A DNA stretch of 45,516 bases from Chloroflexota bacterium. Lineage in GTDB: Bacteria > Chloroflexota > Anaerolineae > Anaerolineales > Anaerolineaceae. The stretch is from assembly GCA_029265085.1 (NCBI GenBank), contig JAJUJY010000015.1, forward strand, positions 1 to 45,516, read 5' to 3'. The notes beneath the pieces were generated by a model. That model searched no databases, had not been told where the DNA came from, and worked only from the letters and a program-made list of their open reading frames with translations. This document shows, piece after piece, positions 1 to 7,966 of the stretch. How positions within the stretch are numbered: the first letter of the stretch is position 1; the number at the start of each line of letters is the position of its first letter. A program made the position numbers and the translations under genes.

Positions 1-1001
1 AAAACATCTACGTTGAACGGCGCGGGAAGATTCAACGTGCTCCGTTAACCTTTGAGGATAACGATCATGTTATGCGCATCATTGAAAGAATCGTAGCCCC
101 ATTAGGCCGCCGTATTGACGAATCCAGCCCATACGTGTATGCGCGCTTGCCGGACGGTTCCCGCGTGAATGCAGTCATCCCACCTATCTCCTTAGTCGGT
201 CCCGTCATCACGATCCGTAAATTTGCCCGTAACCCCATTACGGTTGAGCAGCTAATCCAGTTTGGTTCCATTACGCCAGAAGCCGTTCAATTCCTGGACG
301 CTTGTGTCAAAGCGCGCCTAAATATTGTGATCTCAGGCGGTACTGGTTCCGGAAAAACCACCTTGCTGAACGTTCTCTCCGGTTACATTCCTTCAGATGA
401 ACGCATCGTAACAATCGAAAACGCGGCTGAACTTCAGCTTCGCCAGGAACATGTGGTTACGCTGGAATCACGCCCACCCAATATTGAAGGTCGCGGCGAA
501 ATAACCATTCGCCAGCTCGTGATTAATGCACTGCGTATGCGTCCTGACCGGATCATCGTTGGTGAAATTCGTGATGATGCAGCCCTGGACATGCTCCAGG
601 CAATGAACACCGGTCATGATGGTTCAATGACCACAGCGCACTCGAACAGTCCGCGTGATACACTGGCACGTCTTGAAACCATGACCATGATGGCTGGAAT
701 GGACTTACCCATTCGTGCCATTCGCGAACAGGTCTCCTCCGCAATTGATCTTGTAGTTCATCAAGATCGTATGCGAGACGGTACGCGTAAAGTTGTCAAC
801 ATCACCGAAATTTCCGGCATGGAAGGTGATGTAATCACCATGACAGATATCTACGTGTTTGAACAATCAGGCTACGAGAATGGCAAGGTAGTCGGTCGTC
901 TTCGCCCCACCGGGCTGCGGCCAAAATTCACCGAGAAAATCGAAGCGGCAGGAATTCATCTTCCACCTTCATTGTGGGGCATGGGCGAACGCCGTCGTTA
1001 G
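1..1001 (+). CDS. cpaF: CpaF/TadA-type secretion ATPase, 5' truncated by window edge
   Basis: This is the hexameric ATPase that powers Tad (Flp) pilus assembly on the cytoplasmic face of the membrane. The reading frame is already open at base 3, so the gene starts upstream of the window; the ATG at 72 is internal. Counting from that Met, the Walker A loop GGTGSGKTT lies at about residues 89-97. It is followed by the CpaF-typical stretch [19 protein letters not shown], in which the Glu is the catalytic base, and by [17 protein letters not shown] with the conserved His. The stop is TAG at 999-1001. Genes for the two membrane platform proteins follow directly, as in standard tad operons, which supports CpaF over other GspE-like ATPases. 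Confidence is high; only the N-terminus is missing. Confidence 0.95.
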   Translation, partial: NIYVERRGKIQRAPLTFEDNDHVMRIIERIVAPLGRRIDESSPYVYARLPDGSRVNAVIPPISLVGPVITIRKFARNPITVEQLIQFGSITPEAVQFLDACVKARLNIVISGGTGSGKTTLLNVLSGYIPSDERIVTIENAAELQLRQEHVVTLESRPPNIEGRGEITIRQLVINALRMRPDRIIVGEIRDDAALDMLQAMNTGHDGSMTTAHSNSPRDTLARLETMTMMAGMDLPIRAIREQVSSAIDLVVHQDRMRDGTRKVVNITEISGMEGDVITMTDIYVFEQSGYENGKVVGRLRPTGLRPKFTEKIEAAGIHLPPSLWGMGERRR

Positions 1002-1054
1002 GAGCCACATGTGAAGATGCATTTTCTTCATCCGGTTCTTGGAGTGAAAAGCGT

Positions 1055-2023
1055 ATGAATATACCTCCATCACTAATATTATTTGCAGGCGGCGGTCTGG
1101 CGCTCATTGTATTGATCATTGGGATCATCATATCGATCTCCAGTGAAAGAAATATGGTTGAGGAACGCCTGGGACGATATGTAGAAACTCAAGGATCCAG
1201 TACCGCCCGTGAAAAAGGTCCGAACCCCTTAACGGAATGGCTTAACCGCCGGGTTGAAAAATCATCCTATGGCGATCAGCTCTCAAAGAATCTTGCTCGC
1301 GCAGATATTAAATTAAAGTCTGGCGAATATATTCTTATCGTTATTTTGGTTGCTGTGGTCGTTGCGGCTATAGCATGGTTCATCGGCGGGCGATCCATCC
1401 TGTTAGGTATTTTGGGTGGTATTGGCGGTCTGTTCATTCCCGGTGCTTACGTCAAACGCCAGCAGGGTAAACGCCTGATTAAATTTAACGATCAGCTTCC
1501 TGATATGTTAAATCTGATGGTTAACGGTCTGCGAGCCGGTTATTCAACCATGCAGGCTATGGAAGCCGTCAGCAAAGAATTGCCTGCTCCAATTTGCGAT
1601 GAGTTCCGCCGTGTTGTCCAGGAAATGCAGTTAGGTGTTTCTATGGAAAAGGCCATGCAAAATTTGCTGGTCCGCATTCCCAGTGACGATCTTGACCTGG
1701 TAATTACAGCGATCAACGTACAGCGCGAAGTCGGCGGTAACCTGGCTGAAATTTTGGATACCATTTCATTTACCATTCGTGAGCGTATCCGCATCAAAGG
1801 TGAAATCCGCGTTCTAACCGCTCAAACCATGTATTCCGGTAAGTTCTTGTCTCTGCTCCCCGTGTTTGTAATTGGTGTCCTGTATTTACTCAACCGAGAA
1901 TATATGATGACTTTCTTCCAACCGGAAAATGTTCCGTGCGGATATATTGCCCTGGGTGTTGCAGCAATCTTAATCATCGCTGGTTATTTTGCAATGACCA
2001 GACTGGCCGACATCGAGGTCTGA
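1055..2023 (+). CDS. tadB: Tad pilus inner-membrane platform protein TadB (T2SSF domain)
   Basis: This protein is one of the two polytopic platform proteins on which the CpaF ATPase acts. It has 322 residues, starting at the ATG at 1055 behind GGAG at 1041-1044. An in-frame start at 974 would lie inside cpaF and add a non-hydrophobic tail. Transmembrane segments are visible at about residues 7-27 and 90-130 (two close helices), with two more in the last 60 residues. The cytoplasmic T2SSF core lies between, with the family-typical DQLPDMLNLMVNGLRAGYS and the later NVQREVGGNLAEILD. It sits 53 nt after cpaF and 22 nt before tadC, so the three are probably co-transcribed. Confidence 0.92.
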   Translation: MNIPPSLILFAGGGLALIVLIIGIIISISSERNMVEERLGRYVETQGSSTAREKGPNPLTEWLNRRVEKSSYGDQLSKNLARADIKLKSGEYILIVILVAVVVAAIAWFIGGRSILLGILGGIGGLFIPGAYVKRQQGKRLIKFNDQLPDMLNLMVNGLRAGYSTMQAMEAVSKELPAPICDEFRRVVQEMQLGVSMEKAMQNLLVRIPSDDLDLVITAINVQREVGGNLAEILDTISFTIRERIRIKGEIRVLTAQTMYSGKFLSLLPVFVIGVLYLLNREYMMTFFQPENVPCGYIALGVAAILIIAGYFAMTRLADIEV

Positions 2024-2045
2024 TTCTTCAGGCTGGAGGTGAAAT

Positions 2046-2996
2046 ATGGCATTAATCATTGGTATTGTAGCTCTCATTATCGGCGGTGCAGTCGCCTTAA
2101 CCATCATTGGCTTGCGCAATCCGCAAGTGGCTAACGAACGGGCTCTCCAGGCACGTTTGGAAGAATTCAGCCAGACAGGCGAACCCATCGACCTTCGCAA
2201 ATTGGAATTGTCCCAACCATTTACAGAGCGTATTGTCTTCCCGGTCGCTCGAAAATTTGGAGAACTGGCCACAAAATTTACACCACAAAACGCAATGAAT
2301 TCGCTTGCGCGAAAAATTGAGTTGGCCGGTATGTCATCACGCTGGGATCCTTCCGTTATTCTGGCCCTTCAATTGTTTGCGACGGTCTTTTTTGGTGGTG
2401 TGATCGTTGTAGTCTTTTGGTTCGGCCCAACCAAATGGCCGCTGAGCCGGGTATTACTGGTTGCACTTGGATTCGCATTCCTTGGATTTTATTTTCCACA
2501 ATTGTGGTTGGGCAGCAAAATTGCTCGACGCCAAAAGGAAATCCGCAAAGCCATGCCAGACGCACTGGATTTACTCACCATCTGCGTTGAAGCCGGTTTG
2601 GGGTTTGATGCTGCGATGGCAAAAGTAAGCGAAAAATGGCAGACTGAATTATCCTTTGCCTTTGCTCGAGTCATCCAGGAAATTCAATTAGGAAAAATCC
2701 GGCGTGATGCCCTGCGTGATATGTCGGAACGCATCGGTTTAGGTGAAATGACCAGCTTCGTTGCTGCGGTAATCCAAAGCGAGCAGTTGGGTGTTAGTCT
2801 GGCAAAAGTTTTACGCATTCAGTCGGATCAAATGCGCGTAAAACGACGCCAGCTTGCAGAAGAAGAAGCCCACAAAGCACCATTGAAGATGCTTATACCA
2901 ATGGGCTTGTTGATATTCCCCTCTCTCTTAATCGTTCTGCTCACGCCTGCGGCGCTGAGATTGGTTCATTCAGCTTTAGGAGGCATGTTCCAATAG
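2046..2996 (+). CDS. tadC: Tad pilus inner-membrane platform protein TadC (T2SSF domain)
   Basis: This is the second T2SSF platform protein, predicted to pair with TadB. It has 316 residues, with the ATG at 2046 behind GGAGGT at 2035-2040. Hydrophobic segments are seen at about residues 1-22, 100-160 (two helices) and 285-310. The T2SSF core contains KAMPDALDLLTICVEAGLGF and then SEQLGVSLAKVLRIQSDQMR, both typical of TadC. No TadE/F pilin-like genes, TadD or prepilin peptidase follow; the next gene is comF. The rest of the tad locus is therefore upstream of the window or elsewhere. Confidence 0.92.
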   Translation: MALIIGIVALIIGGAVALTIIGLRNPQVANERALQARLEEFSQTGEPIDLRKLELSQPFTERIVFPVARKFGELATKFTPQNAMNSLARKIELAGMSSRWDPSVILALQLFATVFFGGVIVVVFWFGPTKWPLSRVLLVALGFAFLGFYFPQLWLGSKIARRQKEIRKAMPDALDLLTICVEAGLGFDAAMAKVSEKWQTELSFAFARVIQEIQLGKIRRDALRDMSERIGLGEMTSFVAAVIQSEQLGVSLAKVLRIQSDQMRVKRRQLAEEEAHKAPLKMLIPMGLLIFPSLLIVLLTPAALRLVHSALGGMFQ

Positions 2997-3006
2997 GAGT
3001 TGATTT

Positions 3007-3732
3007 ATGCCATCTGGCGTGGGTAATGCCCCGGCCTATCAGGTATATCATTTTGTATGGTGTGCTCTAGATTGGTTGTATCCGCCCCGATGTGGGGGGT
3101 GTGGACAGCCAGGAAAAAGATGGTGTGAAAAATGCCAAAATCAAATCAACGAAATCGGATCCAGGGTTTGTCAATTATGTGGTGCGCCATGGGCCGGCCC
3201 TGAAACAATTTGCCGTAAATGCGTTAAAAGAACACCACCCTTTCAGGGTCTTCGTTCCTACGGACTCTTCAAGGGACAATTACGTGAGGCAATTCACCGC
3301 CTCAAATATCAGAATGATATTGGTCTTGGGGAAGCGTTGGCTGTCCCCATGATTGATATGGTTGCGAAACTCGGTTGGCAATTTGATGTGGTGACGGCCG
3401 TTCCGCTCAGTCCTCAGCGATTAAAAGAGCGTGGATACAACCAGTCCAATCTACTTGCAAGACCTATTGCTTTCGCATACAATAAACCATTCAAACCTCA
3501 GGCGATCCAGCGAGTGCGGGAAACCCACTCTCAGGTCGGATTATCGGCAGTTGAGCGTCTTAACAATGTACAGGGTGCTTTTCAAGCCAGGGGTAAAGAT
3601 GTTACAAATCAATCAATCTTGATCATTGACGATGTAGCAACTACTGGTGCAACCATGAACGCCTGCGCTCAAGCACTTCTGGAAAGTGGTGCCCGGAGTA
3701 TATACGGGCTCACACTTGGTCGAGCTGAATAG
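3007..3732 (+). CDS. comF: ComF family amidophosphoribosyltransferase-like protein
   Basis: ComF proteins are cytoplasmic and support natural transformation in several bacteria, where ComF helps pass incoming single-stranded DNA to the recombination machinery. The 241-residue product has two N-terminal zinc-binding Cys clusters, C29-x2-C32/C40-x2-C43 and C55-x2-C58/C69-x2-C72. A type I phosphoribosyltransferase fold follows, with the family motif KERGYNQSNLLARPIA near 140-155 and the PRPP loop IIDDVATTGAT near 206-216. The start is the ATG at 3007, 10 nt after the tadC stop, with AGGAG just upstream overlapping the end of tadC. Tight linkage to tadC suggests co-expression with the pilus; a shared role in DNA uptake is inference. 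Confidence 0.9.
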   Translation: MPSGVGNAPAYQVYHFVWCALDWLYPPRCGGCGQPGKRWCEKCQNQINEIGSRVCQLCGAPWAGPETICRKCVKRTPPFQGLRSYGLFKGQLREAIHRLKYQNDIGLGEALAVPMIDMVAKLGWQFDVVTAVPLSPQRLKERGYNQSNLLARPIAFAYNKPFKPQAIQRVRETHSQVGLSAVERLNNVQGAFQARGKDVTNQSILIIDDVATTGATMNACAQALLESGARSIYGLTLGRAE

Positions 3733-3804
3733 GAGGTACAACTTCATACTACCGCCAATATCCAACCAGATCCCTGAGATGAAAAATTTTTAAAGGAGGA
3801 TGAT

Positions 3805-4371
3805 ATGGACCTGAATGTTGAAATCTTCACCCGTAATATGGAACTCACTGACCGGATCAGTGAATACGTGAACAAGAAGGTTTCAAAGCTGGGCAAGCTG
3901 ATCAATGATGTTGACGACACCCGCATTGATCTTTCTTATGTCAAGTCTGCCCGCAGTGCGGCAGACCGGCAAGTTGCCCAGATCACACTTCGCGGTAAAG
4001 GATTTATCCTGCGTGTTGAAGAACGTGCAGACGATATCTTCTCCGCGATCGATCAAGCTGTTGAAAAAATGCAGCGCCAAATTTCTCGTTATAAGGGGAA
4101 GCATTTCCGCGGCCGTGGTGACGGCACCCCAATTTCTGAAATTGCCTTAGATGCACCAGTTTCAGAAGAAATTGCGGATGAAATCGCGATTATTGCACGG
4201 CGCAAATCCTTCTCCCTTGCCCCTATGGATGAGCAGGAGGCCGTTGAACAAATGAAATTGCTTGGACACGAAAACTTCTTCGTTTTTTACAATGCAAATA
4301 CCAGTACTGTGAATGTGCTTTATACTCGCCGAGACGGAACATACGGTTTGATTGAACCGAAACTTGGCTAA
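3805..4371 (+). CDS. hpf: Ribosome hibernation promoting factor, long form
   Basis: Long-form HPF binds the 30S decoding region and joins two ribosomes into inactive 100S dimers under slow growth or stress. The protein has 188 residues, usual for long HPF. The N-terminal S30AE domain (about 1-105) begins MDLNVEIFTRNMELTDRI. The C-terminal dimerisation domain (about 130-188) shows the diagnostic PMDEQEAVEQMKLLGHENFF and the ending TRRDGTYGLIEP. The start is the ATG at 3805 with a strong AAAGGAGG at 3792-3799. It lies 72 nt after comF, and a strong terminator follows at 4411. No separate promoter was recognised, so it may be read from the tad/comF transcript. Confidence 0.95.
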   Translation: MDLNVEIFTRNMELTDRISEYVNKKVSKLGKLINDVDDTRIDLSYVKSARSAADRQVAQITLRGKGFILRVEERADDIFSAIDQAVEKMQRQISRYKGKHFRGRGDGTPISEIALDAPVSEEIADEIAIIARRKSFSLAPMDEQEAVEQMKLLGHENFFVFYNANTSTVNVLYTRRDGTYGLIEPKLG

Positions 4372-4410
4372 GATTGATAGGTCCACGATCCTCAAATAAA
4401 CTGAATTGGG

Positions 4411-4440
4411 GCCCCCTCTCCTTCGAGAGGGGGCAATTTT
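4411..4440 (+). terminator. Rho-independent terminator after hpf
   Basis: A perfect 10-bp GC-rich stem (4411-4420 with 4425-4434) closes a CTTC tetraloop and is followed by AATTTT. It ends the tad-comF-hpf transcription unit before the efp promoter. Confidence 0.9.
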
Positions 4441-4464
4441 ATCGATATGCTGAATGTTTGTGCC

Positions 4465-4493
4465 TTGCCACAGAATAAACCCTTTGCTATAAT
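4465..4493 (+). promoter_or_regulatory. Sigma-70-type promoter of efp with extended -10
   Basis: TTGCCA at 4465-4470 is separated by exactly 17 nt from a consensus TATAAT at 4488-4493. The -10 box is preceded by TGC, an extended -10 element. Transcription should start near 4500, giving a leader of about 104 nt before the efp start codon. Confidence 0.8.
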
Positions 4494-4513
4494 TCACCTG
4501 TTCTATAGGGCTC

Positions 4514-4577
4514 TTCCGCAACGCTTGAATTTTGGAACTCGACGGAGATCAAAACTCACGAGTTGCGGAAAATTCAA
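4514..4577 (+). promoter_or_regulatory. efp 5' leader with two mutually exclusive hairpins
   Basis: Three perfect complementary pairs lie in the untranslated leader. Pair A is 4514-4522 with 4562-4570 (9 bp, TTCCGCAAC/GTTGCGGAA). Pair B is 4525-4533 with 4569-4577 (9 bp, TTGAATTTT/AAAATTCAA). Pair C is 4536-4541 with 4559-4564 (6 bp). B and C nest into one hairpin, but A shares bases with the right arms of both. The RNA can therefore form either A or B+C, the layout of a regulatory switch. No known riboswitch class was recognised and the ligand or trigger is unknown. The pairings are seen directly; the function is inferred. Confidence 0.5.
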
Positions 4578-4603
4578 CGAAATTTAGTACAAGGCTGGAA
4601 TTT

Positions 4604-5164
4604 ATGATTGATGTAAATGATCTTCGCAAAGGTGTAACCTTCGAACTGGATGGCAATCTTTTCAAAGTACTCGAATATAGCCACCATAAACCTGGTCGCG
4701 GTAATGCAACCATCCGTATTAAAGCTCGCAATCTTCGCACCGGATCCACATTGGAAAAGACATTCTCCTCGGGTGACCGCGTGCCAGAAGCTCGCCTGGA
4801 ATTTCATAATGCGCAGTATTTATATAATGATGGCGAGATTTATTATTTCATGGATAATGAAACCTTTGAGCAGTATCCCATCAGCATCAAAATTTTGGGT
4901 GACTCCGCTGGTTTCTTGACTGAAAACATGGAAGTGAAATTGACTTTTTATGGTTCAGAATCGCTCGATGTCGAATTACCCACGACAGTTGACTTGAAAG
5001 TAACCCATGCAGAAATCGCAGTTCGCGGCGATACGGCTACTGGTGTTACCAAAAACGTCACCGTACAGACCGGTATTCAGGTCCAGGTACCCAATTTCGT
5101 AGTAGAAGGGGACACCATCCGGATCGATACCCGTACAGGGGAATACGTAACCAGAGTTCAGTAA
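4604..5164 (+). CDS. efp: Translation elongation factor P
   Basis: EF-P binds between the ribosomal P and E sites and relieves stalling at consecutive prolines. The chosen start is the ATG at 4604 with a weak AAGG at 4591-4594, giving 186 residues, the standard EF-P length; an upstream in-frame TTG at 4532 would place 24 extra residues in the structured leader. All three beta-barrel domains are present: the KOW-like N-domain, the central OB domain (SIKILGDSAGFLTENMEVKL) and the C-terminal OB domain ending TRTGEYVTRVQ. The loop that is modified in other bacteria reads HHKPGRGNA, with Arg at position 32 in place of the more common Lys. No epmA/B/C, earP or ymfI-like modification gene is visible in the window. 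Confidence 0.95.
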   Translation: MIDVNDLRKGVTFELDGNLFKVLEYSHHKPGRGNATIRIKARNLRTGSTLEKTFSSGDRVPEARLEFHNAQYLYNDGEIYYFMDNETFEQYPISIKILGDSAGFLTENMEVKLTFYGSESLDVELPTTVDLKVTHAEIAVRGDTATGVTKNVTVQTGIQVQVPNFVVEGDTIRIDTRTGEYVTRVQ

Positions 5165-5193
5165 TCCAGCACCACTGTTTTTCAAACTCACTT

Positions 5194-5228
5194 AAAAATT
5201 CCTGTCCCCTTCACGGGGACAGATTTTT
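5194..5228 (+). terminator. Rho-independent terminator after efp
   Basis: An 8-bp stem (CTGTCCCC at 5202-5209 with GGGGACAG at 5215-5222) closes a 5-nt loop and is followed by ATTTTT. An A-rich stretch at 5194-5198 can extend the pairing, so it could also work on the other strand. Confidence 0.85.
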
Positions 5229-5244
5229 AAGAAAGGATTGTGAG

Positions 5245-5577
5245 ATGAAAACGCCAGCCGGTTTTGAGTGCCAATATTTTTACGGTGATTATTACCGCGG
5301 CAGAAATCTTGAAGAATGTCGTTTGATCGGGGATGCCCCTCCCCCTGGAAACTGGACACCAGACCTCTGCAAAACGTGCCCTGTGCCCTCAATTCAACGG
5401 GCAAACTCTTGCCCCAATATGGTGCTCAAAGCCGCTGTAAAACGCGTCTTTCTCATTAAACGAAAAGTTAGTATTACTGCTTTTTGCACAAAAAGCCAAA
5501 AACCGGTTTCTGAACCTGAAATAGGATGCGGACAGTGTCACCCGCTCCCGCCTGTGTTCATGGAGGAGGAAAAATGA
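5245..5577 (+). CDS. Small Cys-rich protein, unknown function
   Basis: I do not recognise this 110-residue family. The ATG at 5245 follows AAGGA at about 5233-5237. Eight cysteines stand at 9, 25, 42, 45, 56, 81, 95 and 98, including two CxxC pairs (C42-KT-C45 and C95-GQ-C98, the latter followed by His99). This suggests a bound metal such as zinc or Fe-S, or a set of disulfides. No signal peptide or transmembrane segment is visible. An aromatic and Arg-rich start (YFYGDYYRGR) and a basic middle (residues 62-74) may point to nucleic-acid contact, but that is speculation. Its stop overlaps the start of the HAD-DinB gene in an ATGA (5574-5577), so the two are translationally coupled. Confidence 0.7.
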   Translation: MKTPAGFECQYFYGDYYRGRNLEECRLIGDAPPPGNWTPDLCKTCPVPSIQRANSCPNMVLKAAVKRVFLIKRKVSITAFCTKSQKPVSEPEIGCGQCHPLPPVFMEEEK

Positions 5578-6776
5578 CCCTGACCGTTCTCTTCGATTTG
5601 GACGATACGCTCTTACAAAATGACATGGGGATATTTGAAAAAGCGTACACCAAAGCACTGGCACACCATTTGTCCCCATTTGTTTCACCCGAAATCATGG
5701 TGAAATGGTTGTCCGCCGCGATTCAAGCCATGTTGTCCAAAAACTCCCCTGTTCACACCATGGAAGAGACTTTTGACACGGTATTTTACCCAGGGATCGG
5801 AATTTCAAAAGCCGATCTAAGCGATACAATCCGTTCATTTTACGAGAACGTTTTTCCAACCCTTCGGCAAATTACAACCATCCAGCCAGAATCGCAGGCT
5901 TTAGTAGATTACGCATTCAGCAAAGGCTGGAAAGTTGTGGTTGCCACAAACCCACTATTTCCCCAGACAGCCATTTATCAAAGATTAGCCTGGGCTGGTT
6001 TACCCACCCACCAGTATCCTTTTGACCTTGTAACCGTTTACGAAAATTCTCATTTTTGTAAACCCAATCCGGCGTATTTTACTGAGATATTAGCACGTTT
6101 GCGCTGGCCAGAAAGTCCGGTCGTTATGGTGGGTAACAGCTGGGAAGATGATATTCAACCCGCTGAAATGCTGGGGATTCCAACATTTATGGTTGGCAAT
6201 CGACCGGAAGATCCTTCATTCCCAACTACCCCTTTTAGCAAAAGCGGTTCATTTGATCAAATTCGATCCTGGCTAGATCAGATTGAGCAGGCAGAATATT
6301 GCCCAGATTTTGATCAACCCATCTCAATAATTTCCTCGCTAAAATCAACACCGGCTGCATTAATTGAATTTGGGAAAAACAATCAACAAGGCTCCTGGAC
6401 GATTCAACCCAAACCAGGTGAGTGGAGTTTTACAGAAATCGTTTGCCACTTGCGGGATGTAGATCAAGAAGTGAACCTGCCACGGATTGAAAGCGTAAAC
6501 ACTGGAATGAATCCGTTCATTGCGGGCACAGATACGGATCAATGGGCAATTACGCGGAATTACCTGGCAGAAAATGGGAAATGCGCGATGGATGAATTTA
6601 CCAATATTCGCACAACTATTCTGAACAAATTAGAAGCATTTACCGAACAAGATTGGCAAAAACCTGCCCGTCATGCAATTTTTGGCCCGACGACTCTCAG
6701 AGAATTGATCGGAATCATCGCCACACATGACCGCAACCATGTACGGCAAGGTTGGAACGCAATCCATCCAAGCTAA
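5574..6776 (+). CDS. HAD-family hydrolase fused to a DinB-like domain
   Basis: This 400-residue cytoplasmic protein joins two enzyme folds. Residues 1-235 form a HAD phosphatase: motif I FDLDDT (nucleophile D8, acid D10), motif II T125, motif III K163 in CKPNPAY, and motif IV GNSWEDD (E191, D192, D193). Residues about 255-400 resemble the four-helix DinB/DUF664 metal-dependent family, with candidate metal ligands H292 (CHLRD), H385 and H389 (HDRNHVRQ). The start is the ATG at 5574 with GGAGGAGG at 5562-5569; an earlier in-frame start would overlap the upstream gene much further. HAD enzymes remove phosphate from small molecules, and DinB-like enzymes often use small thiols such as bacillithiol or mycothiol. 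The joint substrate is unknown. Both domain calls are from motif recognition. Confidence 0.85.
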   Translation: MTLTVLFDLDDTLLQNDMGIFEKAYTKALAHHLSPFVSPEIMVKWLSAAIQAMLSKNSPVHTMEETFDTVFYPGIGISKADLSDTIRSFYENVFPTLRQITTIQPESQALVDYAFSKGWKVVVATNPLFPQTAIYQRLAWAGLPTHQYPFDLVTVYENSHFCKPNPAYFTEILARLRWPESPVVMVGNSWEDDIQPAEMLGIPTFMVGNRPEDPSFPTTPFSKSGSFDQIRSWLDQIEQAEYCPDFDQPISIISSLKSTPAALIEFGKNNQQGSWTIQPKPGEWSFTEIVCHLRDVDQEVNLPRIESVNTGMNPFIAGTDTDQWAITRNYLAENGKCAMDEFTNIRTTILNKLEAFTEQDWQKPARHAIFGPTTLRELIGIIATHDRNHVRQGWNAIHPS

Positions 6777-6791
6777 GTCGCAAATACTGAC

Positions 6792-7754
6792 TTATGACTC
6801 CGGCTGTGCTTCAACTGGTGCAGCCGGAGTTTTCTTTTGATCTTCTGTGTTGACACGGAACACATCCAGTATGCGGCGCACAATTTCATACACCACATTC
6901 TGCTTAAATCCACAAATCCAGGCCAAAACATAAATAATGAGCGCAGAACGGATAATCTCACCGCCTTCACCGCCTGCTGTCAGGGAGAAAAATCCGGCCT
7001 GCACAACCAGGAAAACAAAAGCCCCTAGTCCAATACCCAATATTGGGGTAGTGATATACCATAATGAATATTGTGGATCAAAATCCTGGTCACTGGCGAT
7101 ATGTTTCCATAACGCAAATAACGCCCCAACAATTCCTCCCAGGCTGCCCCAGATGAGACTGTTTAAGAATTGGACGAAATCCACAGTATTAAAAATGATC
7201 GCCTCACGGAAGACCGCCAAAGATTCATGGATATTGAGCGCATAAAAACCAGCTGCAAGCAGGAAAAACAGAACCAATTCATACGCAAATAAGATTGGAC
7301 CAACCTTTCGAGATGCCTGCTTTACCCGCTGGATATACTCTATACGGTATTCCACTTCGCTTAACAACCGGTCAGCTTCTTCATAATTCTGTTTTCCTTC
7401 AACCAATAAATTCCGTGCCTTTTCCACTTTCTCCATCAATGTGGCAGCCAGGGAAATTTGATTGACCAGATTACGAATATTGCGATTTGCCTGGTCAGAA
7501 CGGTCGCGGAATTTCTCAAATCGCTTTACTCCATAAAAAATATCTTCCATGGTCATTTCTTTTGGCATAATCACCGGAAGAGGCAGTTCCGGTTCATTGG
7601 CGGAATTATTTTCAGGTTCAGTTAATACCTCTTGATCAGTTAAGACCGGAGATGCAGCCCGCATTGGCCGGTCTTGTTCTTGTTCAAAGGTTTCTGGGGT
7701 TGCTTCCTCCGCAGGATCGCTATTTTCGGGCGTAATTCGCTGGTCCAATTCCAT
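6792..7754 (-). CDS. Coiled-coil multi-pass membrane protein, unknown function
   Basis: I do not recognise the family of this 320-residue protein. The first ~65 residues are acidic, Pro- and Glu-rich and probably disordered. Residues about 75-150 are predicted coiled coil (QNYEEADRLLSEVEYRIEY). Four hydrophobic helices follow at about 153-175, 192-215, 235-260 and 268-286, and the C-terminal tail is charged. The start is the ATG at 7752-7754 with GGAGGG just upstream on the minus strand. It is divergent from ftsH across 212 nt. Its 3' end carries the terminator of the convergent HAD-DinB gene. A scaffold or membrane-stress role is possible from the layout, but nothing in the sequence fixes a function. 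Confidence 0.7.
   Translation of the reverse strand: MELDQRITPENSDPAEEATPETFEQEQDRPMRAASPVLTDQEVLTEPENNSANEPELPLPVIMPKEMTMEDIFYGVKRFEKFRDRSDQANRNIRNLVNQISLAATLMEKVEKARNLLVEGKQNYEEADRLLSEVEYRIEYIQRVKQASRKVGPILFAYELVLFFLLAAGFYALNIHESLAVFREAIIFNTVDFVQFLNSLIWGSLGGIVGALFALWKHIASDQDFDPQYSLWYITTPILGIGLGAFVFLVVQAGFFSLTAGGEGGEIIRSALIIYVLAWICGFKQNVVYEIVRRILDVFRVNTEDQKKTPAAPVEAQPES
6797..6838 (+). terminator. Rho-independent terminator after the HAD-DinB gene
   Basis: A 10-bp perfect stem (6797-6806 with 6821-6830, ACTCCGGCTG/CAGCCGGAGT) with a 14-nt loop is followed by TTTCTTTT. It lies inside the last codons of the convergent minus-strand gene. Confidence 0.8.
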
Positions 7755-7875
7755 ATTCCCTCCACTGGTGCATACAGCCGCGAATGATAGATGACACTGA
7801 AAATAGTATAGAAGATGCTCAAGCTGCCGTCAACATAAGAGTTTTATAAGATTCACTACAATCCTTATCCATTTA

Positions 7876-7905
7876 CTGGCAGGTGAACCAGTAGATTGGT
7901 ATAAT
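7876..7905 (+). promoter_or_regulatory. ftsH promoter with extended -10
   Basis: A consensus TATAAT at 7900-7905 is preceded by TGG (extended -10). A partial -35, CTGGCA, lies at 7876-7881 with an 18-nt spacer. Transcription would start near 7912, giving a leader of about 55 nt. This leader holds a short 5-bp hairpin (7928-7932 with 7937-7941) followed by a few T residues. Confidence 0.65.
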
Positions 7906-7966
7906 CTCTTATACGTAAAGATAGACCAACCCTTATGGGTTTTTGCACCTTGAATGGGAGGTAGTT

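Noticed and set aside
3731..3736. An AGGAGG right after comF that looks like a ribosome-binding site
   Set aside because: No start codon follows at a workable distance and hpf has its own better site at 3792-3799; it is likely chance or a remnant.
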